The notes under the pieces are model-generated. The model did no database searches. It worked only from the letters and a program-made list of their open reading frames with translations, and had not been told where the DNA came from. From Candidatus Altarchaeota archaeon (GTDB lineage Archaea > Altiarchaeota > Altiarchaeia > JAFGQM01), in contig JAFGQM010000049.1 of assembly GCA_016935655.1 (NCBI GenBank), positions 1 through 8,935 of the forward strand: 8,935 nucleotides of DNA, given 5' to 3'. Positions within the stretch are counted from its first letter, which is position 1; every line of letters starts with the position of its first letter. Positions 1 to 6,241 of the stretch are shown here, one piece after another. The translations under genes were made by a program, and so were the position numbers.

Positions 1-518
1 ATGAGGCCCTGCTTTACGAAATATGAGATCAGACCGGGGTTGGCTCCATGTTCGATGATGGCTGTGGAGCCCTTCTCCCGCCATTGCGAGACTAACTTGC
101 GTATATTCATGTGCCTCCAGTATAGCGTTCTCTTAGTCGGGTGCGTCGTATAGGCGCCCTCATAAGGATCCCATACCTCCACCGAGGTGTTCACATACAG
201 CACATTGTTGTCGTGGCACCATTGCAGGAGCTCACAACAGTCGATGTTCCAGGCCAGGTCGATGAGGACATCGCCTGCAGACAGGTATTTGCCTAGAAGT
301 TCGGGCAGATTTTCTCGAGTGATCTGGTCACGCACGAACTTGATGCCCTTTTCTGTCCATTCCCTGAGTGCGGCAGACCGGTCTTGGAAATCTATGATAG
401 TGATATTCCCATAAGGCACATCCACGTGCTTTAACAGAATCGGCAAGGTGCATTGCGCAACCGAGCCATAGCCTACAAACAATACCCTACCCCCAAAATC
501 AATTTTTTCCCCATCCAT
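1..518 (-). CDS. hss: Homospermidine synthase, N-terminal part (cut by window edge)
   Basis: Likely makes the polyamine homospermidine from putrescine (with putrescine or spermidine as donor) by an NAD-dependent reaction in the cytoplasm. The reading frame starts at ATG 518-516 and stays open to the left edge, giving 172 residues. The family is usually about 470-480 residues, so this is roughly the first third. Visible family signatures are a Rossmann nucleotide-binding start with GYGSVAQC at residues 16-23, a beta strand ITIIDF at 39-44, the highly conserved SVEVWDPY at 112-119, and EHGANPGLIS at 156-165. These match the bacterial-type (saccharopine dehydrogenase-like) enzyme, not the plant deoxyhypusine synthase-derived one. 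It is the leftward gene of a divergent pair. There is no Shine-Dalgarno sequence; an A/T-rich TATA-like stretch lies at about 573-581. The identification rests on recall of family motifs, not on a search. Confidence 0.88.
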   Translation of the reverse strand, partial: MDGEKIDFGGRVLFVGYGSVAQCTLPILLKHVDVPYGNITIIDFQDRSAALREWTEKGIKFVRDQITRENLPELLGKYLSAGDVLIDLAWNIDCCELLQWCHDNNVLYVNTSVEVWDPYEGAYTTHPTKRTLYWRHMNIRKLVSQWREKGSTAIIEHGANPGLISYFVKQGL

Positions 519-556
519 CTTTAGATTCTCTAGTCAATACCAGAGCGAACTATTGC

Positions 557-581
557 GCTATTTTTAACGAGGAAATTTATT
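557..581 (-). promoter_or_regulatory. Possible TATA region for homospermidine synthase
   Basis: Read on the minus strand, AATAAATTT (581-573) and TTAAAAATA (566-558 region) are A/T-rich candidates upstream of ATG 518. With an archaeal spacing of about 25 bases from TATA box to transcription start, they would give leaders of about 34 or 19 bases. Neither is a perfect box, so which one is used, if either, is uncertain. Confidence 0.35.
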
Positions 582-656
582 CGTTCATAATTAAAAATCT
601 TTTTCCCCCTAAGGAATTTATTAGGCAGCCAAAAAGAGCTAATCAACATTTTTCGA

Positions 657-667
657 GTTTTTATTAA
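657..667 (+). promoter_or_regulatory. TATA-like box for the 169-residue secreted protein
   Basis: GTTTTTATTAA is centred about 24 bases before the ATG at 686 and no Shine-Dalgarno motif lies between. In archaea this spacing puts transcription start at or next to the start codon, so a leaderless mRNA is expected. The rest of the 519-685 interval is A/T-rich divergent promoter DNA with no gene. Confidence 0.5.
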
Positions 668-685
668 TCGCCCATTTATCTAAAT

Positions 686-1195
686 ATGCTTGCAGAAACA
701 GACGAATCAGCAGAGGACAAAATAGTCGTAGAGCCCAAGAGGAAAGGGGGGAAAGCCAAGAAGATTGCAGCAGTAATAATAATTTTGGCCATATTTGTAC
801 TATTTGGTTTTCTTTTGACAACAGGAATGCTAGACAAACTTTTGGGCGAACTATTCCCTACTGAGACCCCAGTATCACGCCTGTCGTGTGTACCGAGCCC
901 GGTAAACGAGATTGTTTCCGGGATGAACACTGCCATGTCCGGTATTGATTTCGTTACCACCAAGATCTGTCTTAAGAGGGGCAATGAGATATCGTTCGAC
1001 ATGATAGAAAACCGACTGTCAAATGTTGACGTTTCCTTCAAGTGCGATGCCGAGATTTGCGCCGACAAAAAACTGGTCATTATGGAAGACAGGTTAAGCG
1101 CGAAGATCGATGTCGAGTTTAAGGCCAAGATAACCTGCGATGTCGCCTCAGACGAGGGGCATACCTGTGACATAACGATCTTGGACCTGGACTAA
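686..1195 (+). CDS. Membrane-anchored or secreted six-cysteine protein, unknown function
   Basis: I do not recognise the family. The 169 residues begin with a charged, Lys-rich cytoplasmic tail (about 1-26), followed by a hydrophobic segment at about 27-46 and an extracytoplasmic domain of about 120 residues. That domain has six cysteines (68, 95, 120, 125, 151, 161), an even number that would suit three disulfides, and alternating polar/hydrophobic stretches that suggest beta strands. The lysines before the hydrophobic segment predict N-in topology with the domain outside. No lipobox is visible, so it is more likely anchored by the N-terminal helix than lipidated. It is the only plus-strand gene in the window. 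It is divergent from homospermidine synthase and convergent with the glycoside hydrolase, with one base between the two stop codons. An antisense frame of similar length is Ser-rich and lacks domain-like features. Confidence 0.8.
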   Translation: MLAETDESAEDKIVVEPKRKGGKAKKIAAVIIILAIFVLFGFLLTTGMLDKLLGELFPTETPVSRLSCVPSPVNEIVSGMNTAMSGIDFVTTKICLKRGNEISFDMIENRLSNVDVSFKCDAEICADKKLVIMEDRLSAKIDVEFKAKITCDVASDEGHTCDITILDLD

Positions 1196-1196
1196 T

Positions 1197-2294
1197 CTAT
1201 TCGGTCTTTAGCCCCATCTCCTTGCATGCCAGCACAAACATGGCCTGCGACCAAGCGAGTGGGGCTGGGCACTTTTGCAAGTCATTAGAGAATATCTGCT
1301 CTGGCACATAAGGGCAAGCGTTCTCTGTAACAAAATCAAAATATCTTTTCGCCCTTGTTTTGTCCCCAAGCTTTGAGTAATAGATTGCGATGAGGAAATT
1401 TAGTATTGGCCATGCACCGCCCCCCTTCCCCCTATGCACACCTTTGTACATCCATCCGTCATAGTCGTCGCATTCGAACCGATACACACCATAGTTCTTC
1501 ACCAGCCTTTTTTCTATCTCCTTGACAGTGGAGACCATCCTTCTGTCGTCAGGCCTGTACACCTCAAACGGATAAACCAGAGCCAGCGCGCTGCCGTCTA
1601 TGCCGCTGTCCGGCAGCTTTCCAAAAGACCGGTAGAAATATCCCCGATGATGCAGGTCCAATCTCTTTTTCATCTCTCGCGAGGCTTTCAACCACTCTTT
1701 GTTTGGGAGCATCCTATGCGCGCACTCGAGGCCCTTGGAGCATGCAGCCAGTGTATAAGTGAAGTTATCCTCAAGGTCCGGGAAGGTGAATCTCCCCTCC
1801 CAGAGGTCCTGAGTGATAATCTTGAAGTGAGTCCTATCCCAGAGGTTGCAGAGCCCTTCTGCAGCCAACTCAACTAGTTCAGAATACTTTTTTGCAGAAT
1901 CTAACTTTTCCTTAAAGTGGTTCCATACTTCAAAAAGCACTATGCCAGCCTGGTCAGGCTGGAAGTTTACGCCCCATCTAGTGGTCTTTCCTTCCCTAGA
2001 CTTGTACCTATTGATTTTCCCATTTGGGAAATAGTTCTCTAGGAACACTCCGTCCTCCTTAAATCCCTCGGCTTTCATGCACCACCTAAAGAATCTCTCT
2101 TGGGGTTCTTTAAGCCCAAGGGCGTCTAGCGCCATGCAGACATAGGCAGAGTCCCTCAACCAGACGAATCTATAGTCCTTGGCTTCCTTCGGGTAGTGGG
2201 CATTGGACGAGTTGGCCGCCACTATGGCCCCATTGGGCAGGCAGCAGTCCAAGAGGATCCTCCTTGATTTTTCCAGATTTTTTGTAAGTTTCAT
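1197..2294 (-). CDS. Glycoside hydrolase family 15 protein, catalytic domain only
   Basis: Probably an inverting exo-acting alpha-glucosidase (glucoamylase- or trehalase-like) with an (alpha/alpha)6 barrel, acting in the cytoplasm because no signal peptide is visible. Family landmarks appear in order: YRFVWLRDSAYV at residues 41-52 (substrate-site W and RD), DLWEGRFTF at 163-171 with E166 as likely general acid, DGSALALVYP at 233-242, and YVPEQ at 329-333 with E332 as likely general base, followed by PLAWSQA at 345-351. Prokaryotic GH15 enzymes are usually above 600 residues with an N-terminal beta-sandwich. This 365-residue protein begins directly at the barrel, so that domain is absent. ATG 2294 lies two bases after the stop of the upstream gene, which suggests translational coupling. 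The substrate (maltooligosaccharide, trehalose or other glucan) cannot be told from the sequence. Confidence 0.88.
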   Translation of the reverse strand: MKLTKNLEKSRRILLDCCLPNGAIVAANSSNAHYPKEAKDYRFVWLRDSAYVCMALDALGLKEPQERFFRWCMKAEGFKEDGVFLENYFPNGKINRYKSREGKTTRWGVNFQPDQAGIVLFEVWNHFKEKLDSAKKYSELVELAAEGLCNLWDRTHFKIITQDLWEGRFTFPDLEDNFTYTLAACSKGLECAHRMLPNKEWLKASREMKKRLDLHHRGYFYRSFGKLPDSGIDGSALALVYPFEVYRPDDRRMVSTVKEIEKRLVKNYGVYRFECDDYDGWMYKGVHRGKGGGAWPILNFLIAIYYSKLGDKTRAKRYFDFVTENACPYVPEQIFSNDLQKCPAPLAWSQAMFVLACKEMGLKTE

Positions 2295-2296
2295 AA

Positions 2297-2782
2297 TCAG
2301 AACTTTATCTTCCTAAATACTGCAAGTGAAAGGTCCACTTCAGGATACCCGCTCAGAGTCAAAACGCTTCTGAGGAAACCAACCCTCAAGGAATCATGTA
2401 TCTTCGATAATATCTCAAAGAAATTTTTGCCCTCATCAAAGGCCTGGAGTTTTTTGCTAGGCCTCGATTTGGCCAGTTTTTTAATGTATCCCTTCTCCAG
2501 CTTGAAGTCATAAGGCAGGAAATAAGCCAACAGCTCTAGAGATTCAGTTGTAAGGGAATCAAAGATTGAGGTAATGTTTGACGTCAGGAATTCCAGTCTT
2601 TCTGCCATATTGTTTTTGGCCGCTTCATCTTCAATCATCGACATCCTCTCTAGAACCTCGGATATCCTGCAGGTTGTTTCAAAGCCCTTCTGGAAGCTCA
2701 CTATGGTCTTGACTCTGTCCTCTAAATGTATCCTGTATTGGAATTTTTTTTCCCTTGGTCGGGATTTTATCCAAGACATCAT
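2297..2782 (-). CDS. Helical protein of unknown function, 5' end uncertain
   Basis: No family recognised. The 161 residues are charged and almost entirely helix-forming, with no signal peptide, membrane segment or metal motif. It lies directly upstream of the family 15 glycoside hydrolase (2-base gap) and downstream of asparagine synthetase, so it is probably co-transcribed with the former and may assist it; this is inference only. The start is doubtful. ATG 2782 gives MMSWIKSRPREKK, a poor-looking N-terminus directly preceded by an in-frame stop. Another frame opens at ATG 2825 and reads MPQNLQMAELLLKYNDVLDK and onward, reaching a run of eight T (2744-2751 on the plus strand). Losing one base in that run would join it to the main frame and give a protein of about 175 residues. 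A TTTTAC box at about 2845-2853 sits at leaderless spacing from 2825. Confidence 0.65.
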   Translation of the reverse strand: MMSWIKSRPREKKFQYRIHLEDRVKTIVSFQKGFETTCRISEVLERMSMIEDEAAKNNMAERLEFLTSNITSIFDSLTTESLELLAYFLPYDFKLEKGYIKKLAKSRPSKKLQAFDEGKNFFEILSKIHDSLRVGFLRSVLTLSGYPEVDLSLAVFRKIKF

Positions 2783-2844
2783 TGTACTTCAGCAATAATT
2801 CCGCCATCTGCAAGTTCTGTGGCATAGAAGACTTAGAATCAGAA

Positions 2845-2854
2845 TTGTAAAACC
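2845..2854 (-). promoter_or_regulatory. Weak TATA-like box between asparagine synthetase and the unknown gene
   Basis: The minus strand reads GGTTTTACAA here, within the 37 bases between the asparagine synthetase stop (2863) and ATG 2825. Its centre lies 24-25 bases from ATG 2825, the spacing seen for leaderless genes in this window. It departs from the usual TTTATA core. The T-rich stretch could instead be part of a terminator for the gene upstream. Confidence 0.3.
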
Positions 2855-2862
2855 CTTTTCGG

Positions 2863-4494
2863 TCATCTCATGTCCATCTCGGCGCCCATGCAGTTCAGGA
2901 CGATCTGTATGTCGGCATCCCCCCTATAGGCCTTGTTCGGGTAGCGGTATATGCTCCCGAGTTTTGCGCACGTGTCCTCGCTTATCCTGGCGGCCTTTGT
3001 CCTGCTGAGGTCCATCCTTTTCCCCCTTTCCCTTATTATGGCCTTGAGCTCCTTGTGTATGTTGGACCCGTCCTGGGCGGGCTCTTTCGGGCGCCATGAT
3101 ATGAAGCTCGGGATCCCTATCTCATCGGCGAATTTTCGATGGATGTACTTGACTTCGTGATCCTTTATCTTGAGCTTGGCGGATATCGACATGGCCACCC
3201 CTATGACCTCCGGGTCCAGGAAGGGGACCCTCAGCTCTATGCTGTGGTACATGGTTATCTTGTCCTCCCTTTCCAGCGTGTCCTTGTAGAGCTGCTTTAT
3301 GTCGTTCCACAACCCCCTGTTCAGCACGTCGGGGCCGTAGTCCTTGTACACGTCGGGATACCAGGGGTACCCTGCGAAGAGCTCGTCTGCGCCCTGCCCG
3401 GTCAGCATAACCCTTATCCCCCCCTCCTTGGCCAGCTTCACTGCGAAGAATATCGGTATGGCCACATCCACCTGCAGGTGGTTTGTCGATTCGATGGCCC
3501 TTATTATGTTGCTCAGCTCCTGGCTTATCTTCGTGGGGGTAAGCTCATTGACCCTCAGCTTCAACCCCATCTTATCGGCCGCCTTTTTGGCGTATTTCAC
3601 GTCAGAGGATTCCTTGAATCCGGATGTATAGCACACGACTTCTGCCCCCAGCTTTCTGGCTATCTCCGCGATTATCACGCTGTCCACCCCCCCTGAGAAG
3701 ATTATGCCTATCTTTTTATGACCCCGTATCCTTTTTTCTACTGCATCGAAAAGGGCTTTTTTGTACTCCTTGAGGGCCATCTCCTCCCCGTATATGTTTA
3801 TCTCGGTCTTGTGCAGCTTGTTCCCGTCGTATATCGCAAAATGATAATCGTGCCCATCCGGGTCCTTTCTTATCTCAACTATCTCCCCCGGCATGACCCT
3901 CCTGGCTTCGATGTCCAGGTTCCACAAGGGCTTCTTCTCGGAGCAGAAGACTATGTACCTCCCGTTTTTCCCGTAATAGAGCTGCTTTATCCCGACAGGG
4001 TCCCTCGCCAAAACAAATCTTTTTTCGACAGTATCAAAAACCACAAATGCATATTCTCCGTCCAGGATCTTCATAGACTCGGCGACAGCCGCTATGACAG
4101 AGCCAGTCTCCTTAAATTTTTCTTCGACCAGGTGGACTATGACCTCGCTGTCAGAATCGGTCTTGAACTTATGCCCTTCTTTTCGCAGGTCTTCACCCAA
4201 TTCCTTATAGTTCCATATCTCCCCGTTGAAGGCCAGTATGAACCTGTCACTGCAGCCTTTTAGTGGCTGTATGCCTGAGACCCCGGTTATCCTCAAACGT
4301 GAGTGGCCAAGGCCGCTTTCCCCCTCCAAGCATTCTATATGCACATCCTCTATCCTTTCAGCCTTCTCTATTTCACAGCCTATGGCTATTCCAGAGCCAT
4401 CGGGACCCCTATGCTCGGTGAGCTCCAGCATCTCCTTGAGCTTTTCACTAATATCCTCACCCTGTTTGTCAATAACTCCAGCTATAGAACACAT
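2863..4494 (-). CDS. asnB: Asparagine synthetase, glutamine-hydrolysing
   Basis: Converts aspartate to asparagine with ATP, using ammonia released from glutamine, in the cytoplasm. The 543 residues match the class B two-domain layout. The N-terminal Ntn glutaminase domain covers about 1-200, with nucleophile C2 (start MCSIAGV), HRGPDG at 28-33, HSRLRI at 64-69, FNGEIWN at 89-95 and DSDSE at 113-117. The C-terminal ATP-pyrophosphatase synthetase domain has the PP-loop SGGVDS at 267-272, GQGADELFAGY at 366-376 and ELRVPFLDPE at 420-429. All key residues are present. Because the mature protein needs Cys at position 2, ATG 4494 is secure. The length is close to E. coli AsnB (about 554). No Shine-Dalgarno is seen. 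Minus-strand TATA candidates lie at 4545-4550 and, better, at 4619-4626. AsnB-like amidotransferases can also modify cell-surface sugars or peptides, but the standard enzyme is the simplest reading here. Confidence 0.93.
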   Translation of the reverse strand: MCSIAGVIDKQGEDISEKLKEMLELTEHRGPDGSGIAIGCEIEKAERIEDVHIECLEGESGLGHSRLRITGVSGIQPLKGCSDRFILAFNGEIWNYKELGEDLRKEGHKFKTDSDSEVIVHLVEEKFKETGSVIAAVAESMKILDGEYAFVVFDTVEKRFVLARDPVGIKQLYYGKNGRYIVFCSEKKPLWNLDIEARRVMPGEIVEIRKDPDGHDYHFAIYDGNKLHKTEINIYGEEMALKEYKKALFDAVEKRIRGHKKIGIIFSGGVDSVIIAEIARKLGAEVVCYTSGFKESSDVKYAKKAADKMGLKLRVNELTPTKISQELSNIIRAIESTNHLQVDVAIPIFFAVKLAKEGGIRVMLTGQGADELFAGYPWYPDVYKDYGPDVLNRGLWNDIKQLYKDTLEREDKITMYHSIELRVPFLDPEVIGVAMSISAKLKIKDHEVKYIHRKFADEIGIPSFISWRPKEPAQDGSNIHKELKAIIRERGKRMDLSRTKAARISEDTCAKLGSIYRYPNKAYRGDADIQIVLNCMGAEMDMR

Positions 4495-4615
4495 TCTCTT
4501 TCACGTATTTTTTCTCCGAGTTAGCTATCGTTCGGGCTAATCGCAATATAGAAGGATTTCGCAACTCAACATAGTATCTAAGCAAAAAAATGAACTCTTT
4601 CAAATACAAACGCAT
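4469..4615 (-). CDS. Candidate 48-residue small ORF overlapping the asnB start
   Basis: An ATG at 4615-4613 opens a 48-codon frame ending at TGA 4471-4469, which overlaps the first 26 bases of asnB in another frame. The product is rich in Leu, Arg, Lys, Glu and aromatics, starts MRLYLKEFIFLLRYYVEL and has no membrane-length hydrophobic run without charges. Its composition is protein-like. Against it, the strong TATA-like box at 4619-4626 lies only a few bases before the ATG, so transcripts from it would start inside the frame, and there is no Shine-Dalgarno. It may be a chance frame in A/T-rich leader DNA or a leader peptide. Confidence 0.15.
   Translation of the reverse strand: MRLYLKEFIFLLRYYVELRNPSILRLARTIANSEKKYVKENVFYSWSY
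4543..4550 (-). promoter_or_regulatory. Proximal TATA-like box for asnB
   Basis: The minus strand reads CTATATT across these bases. Transcription would start about 25 bases downstream, near 4522, giving an asnB leader of about 28 bases. It lacks an obvious purine-rich BRE. Confidence 0.4.
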
Positions 4616-4616
4616 C

Positions 4617-4632
4617 TCTATTTAAGTTTTCA
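4617..4632 (-). promoter_or_regulatory. Strong BRE plus TATA-like promoter, distal to asnB
   Basis: The minus strand reads GTGAAAACTTAAATAG: a purine-rich BRE-like stretch followed by CTTAAATA. This is the closest match to the archaeal promoter consensus in the window. The predicted start is about 4597, which gives an asnB leader of about 100 bases. A T7 tract (4590-4584, minus strand) lies just downstream of that start. The surrounding interval 4495-4718 shows no RNA gene that I can recognise. Confidence 0.5.
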
Positions 4633-4696
4633 CCCTTTGTTGTAATGTTCGATCGTTTGGTCGATTAGTCTTTTAAGCATTAGAACCTACTAGTAT

Positions 4697-4702
4697 AAAA
4701 AT
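4697..4702 (-). terminator. Possible T-tract terminator after the carbon-nitrogen hydrolase
   Basis: The minus strand has ATTTTT starting about 17 bases past the stop codon at 4719. Archaeal transcription often ends at short U-tracts without a hairpin, and none is evident here. The tract is short, so support is weak. Confidence 0.25.
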
Positions 4703-4718
4703 CTGCCATTACCGAGAC

Positions 4719-5504
4719 TCATATTTCTCCCTTTTCCAAGATTTTCCCGTAAAGTTCAGGCCTCCTGCATCTATAAATCTTCTCCTCTTCCCTCCATGAG
4801 TCCACATCATCCATGTCTATCTCTGCGCGCAGGATACCCTCGCCATCGCCAAGCTGCTTTATTATACTTCCCCTTGGTCCGATTATGCACGACCCACCGT
4901 TGTAGACGTCCTTCTTCCACTTGTTTGCATATAGGACAAAGACCTGATTGTCGGTGGCCATAGCCTGCAGCCTCCTTGTCATATACTTCTCATTGAATTC
5001 AGTTGGCACAACACCTATGACTGCAAAAACCTTTGCACCCATAAGGGCCAGGCAGCGCCCCATCTCTGTGAAGGCCGAGTCGAAGCAGATAAGCATCCCG
5101 AGCTTCCCTATGCGCGTGTTTATGCACCTCAACTGGTCCCCGGGCGTGAATTCTTCCGTCCAGTGCACATGAGTCTTTATGTACCTGTCCACCTTGTTCT
5201 CGTCTATGTAGAACGCGCAGTTGTAGTGTTTACCTTCTATGACCTCCAAAGCGCCGACGACTGTTGCGGCCATGCATTCCTTGCAGACCTCTTGTATGCG
5301 CTCCAATGTGCCTACGTCGATCGATTGTGAGTCGTATTCCTTAGACGGCTTGTGATGGTGGCCTTGTAATACTAATTCCGGGAAGAGGATTAGGTCAGCG
5401 TCCTTGTTTTCCCTTATTATGCGAATGACTTTCCCTGTGTTGTAATCCAGGTCCTTGGGCTTCGCCGATGTCTGAGCTATCGCGATTTTTTTGATATCAG
5501 GCAT
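4719..5504 (-). CDS. Carbon-nitrogen hydrolase (nitrilase superfamily amidase)
   Basis: A cytoplasmic amidase of the CN-hydrolase fold that cleaves a non-peptide C-N bond through a thioester. The 261 residues carry the complete catalytic set: E43 in LILFPEL (38-44), K110 in YIKTH (108-112) and nucleophile C140 in GMLICFDSAF (136-145), with the usual secondary Glu in WTEEFTPGD (115-123). The C-terminal GGSCIIGPRGSII at 203-215 is typical of the superfamily. Length is normal for a stand-alone member. The substrate is not readable. N-carbamoylputrescine amidase, omega-amidase or an aliphatic amidase are all possible; the homospermidine synthase in the window makes a polyamine role worth considering, but the two genes are 4.2 kb apart. 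A TATA box in the 36-base gap behind the exporter operon gives it its own promoter. Confidence 0.9.
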   Translation of the reverse strand: MPDIKKIAIAQTSAKPKDLDYNTGKVIRIIRENKDADLILFPELVLQGHHHKPSKEYDSQSIDVGTLERIQEVCKECMAATVVGALEVIEGKHYNCAFYIDENKVDRYIKTHVHWTEEFTPGDQLRCINTRIGKLGMLICFDSAFTEMGRCLALMGAKVFAVIGVVPTEFNEKYMTRRLQAMATDNQVFVLYANKWKKDVYNGGSCIIGPRGSIIKQLGDGEGILRAEIDMDDVDSWREEEKIYRCRRPELYGKILEKGEI

Positions 5505-5523
5505 GTATTACTTTGCCCATAAT

Positions 5524-5532
5524 CCTATAAAA
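5524..5532 (-). promoter_or_regulatory. TATA box for the carbon-nitrogen hydrolase
   Basis: The minus strand reads TTTTATAGG here. TTTTATA is centred at 5529, exactly 25 bases before the A of ATG 5504, and no Shine-Dalgarno follows. This predicts a leaderless transcript and separates the amidase from the exporter operon that ends at 5541. The T-rich DNA right after that stop could also serve as the operon's terminator. Confidence 0.6.
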
Positions 5533-5540
5533 GAATTAAA

Positions 5541-5957
5541 CTAGATTTTTAGTATCAGGTAGTTGGTGTTGCCCAGGTCCTTCTTCTCCAGTACCCCCCT
5601 ATCCTGCAGCTTGGCGACGATCCGCGATATCTTGACCTTGTTGAAGCCCGAGAGGACCACCAAATAGTTTTGCTCTATCTTGTTGTTGTTCTCTAAAAGA
5701 ATCTTTACGACTACCCTTTCATCATACGGTAGAATATTCAATACCCTCCCCAACTCGCCCTGGCTGCGCTTAGTCCGGAAGAGTATGACCACGAATGCCC
5801 CGACGACCATGGAAGCAATCGCTATTATATACACCTCAAAGGGCAGTTGCTCTCCAGTCGAGGAGGAGTATTCGCCACTAACATAAGCGAAGAGTATCCC
5901 TAAGATGAATATGGCTGATATCCCTATGACCAATCTCTTCTCAGATATCTCCATCAT
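5541..5957 (-). CDS. Membrane-anchored winged-helix regulator (COG2512-like)
   Basis: Likely a DNA-binding regulator held in the cytoplasmic membrane. The 138 residues show two hydrophobic segments (about 8-27 and 41-61) joined by a short external loop, then a basic stop (RTKR), then a winged helix-turn-helix at about 72-138. The C-terminal domain has the pattern of this archaeal group: LPYDERVVVKILLE (76-89), a helix-turn-helix ending KVKISRIVAKLQDRGVLEKK (107-126), and a final strand NTNYLILKI. It is the last gene of the exporter operon, with an ATGA overlap with the SHOCT gene (5954-5957), so start ATG 5957 fits coupling; a second ATG follows immediately. The position suggests control of the exporter or of surface stress genes, but no target site is visible. 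The DNA-binding assignment is from pattern, not search. Confidence 0.8.
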   Translation of the reverse strand: MMEISEKRLVIGISAIFILGILFAYVSGEYSSSTGEQLPFEVYIIAIASMVVGAFVVILFRTKRSQGELGRVLNILPYDERVVVKILLENNNKIEQNYLVVLSGFNKVKISRIVAKLQDRGVLEKKDLGNTNYLILKI

Positions 5958-6232
5958 GCACCTATGTCTTTCTTCAGTTGCTCGTAGATCTCCTTTGTGA
6001 TCTCCCCGGCCGCGTATCTTTTGTTGAGGATGTCAAGCGGGGTGTCGCTCTTATTGAATCTATTGTTCTTATAATGGCTGCGAAGCATCCACCACAATAT
6101 GAACAATGCAGCAATGACTATCAGTATCTGTATCGTTATTGTCTCAAAGGGCCCGAACCCAAAGGAGCGAGGAGCCCTGTTGAAGGGCCTTATGAATTCG
6201 GAGATGTTCCCCGCCAGAATTAGCAAATCCAT
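5954..6232 (-). CDS. Small membrane protein with C-terminal SHOCT domain
   Basis: The 92 residues have one confident membrane segment (about 31-50, ending WWML) followed by a basic linker and a C-terminal SHOCT motif at about 63-90: DTPLDILNKRYAAGEITKEI, with the typical L..RYA.GEI..EEY/IYE..K pattern. SHOCT is a short helical oligomerisation or interaction module found at the ends of many bacterial and archaeal membrane proteins; its role here is unknown. The N-terminal part has one N-x-S sequon (N9), which would be outside if the C-terminus is cytoplasmic. The gene follows the Gly-rich protein by 9 bases and overlaps the regulator start by 4 bases, so it is an integral part of the operon. 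Confidence 0.85.
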   Translation of the reverse strand: MDLLILAGNISEFIRPFNRAPRSFGFGPFETITIQILIVIAALFILWWMLRSHYKNNRFNKSDTPLDILNKRYAAGEITKEIYEQLKKDIGA

Positions 6233-6241
6233 TTTGATTAG

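Noticed and set aside
676..1173. 165-codon minus-strand frame opposite the six-cysteine protein
   Set aside because: Ser-rich with no ordered membrane or domain layout. The plus-strand frame has a Lys-flanked anchor, paired cysteines and a well-spaced TATA box.
1434..1877. 147-codon plus-strand frame opposite the GH15 gene
   Set aside because: Antisense to conserved catalytic motifs and has no recognisable protein features.
2951..4540. Several plus-strand frames of 69-185 codons opposite asparagine synthetase
   Set aside because: They overlap a complete enzyme with every catalytic motif; their low-complexity translations reflect its codon bias.
4649..4666. Short direct repeat TCGAT ... TCGAT in the asnB upstream region
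   Set aside because: Only five bases, two copies, and TCGA is self-complementary. It is too short to call an operator or repeat.
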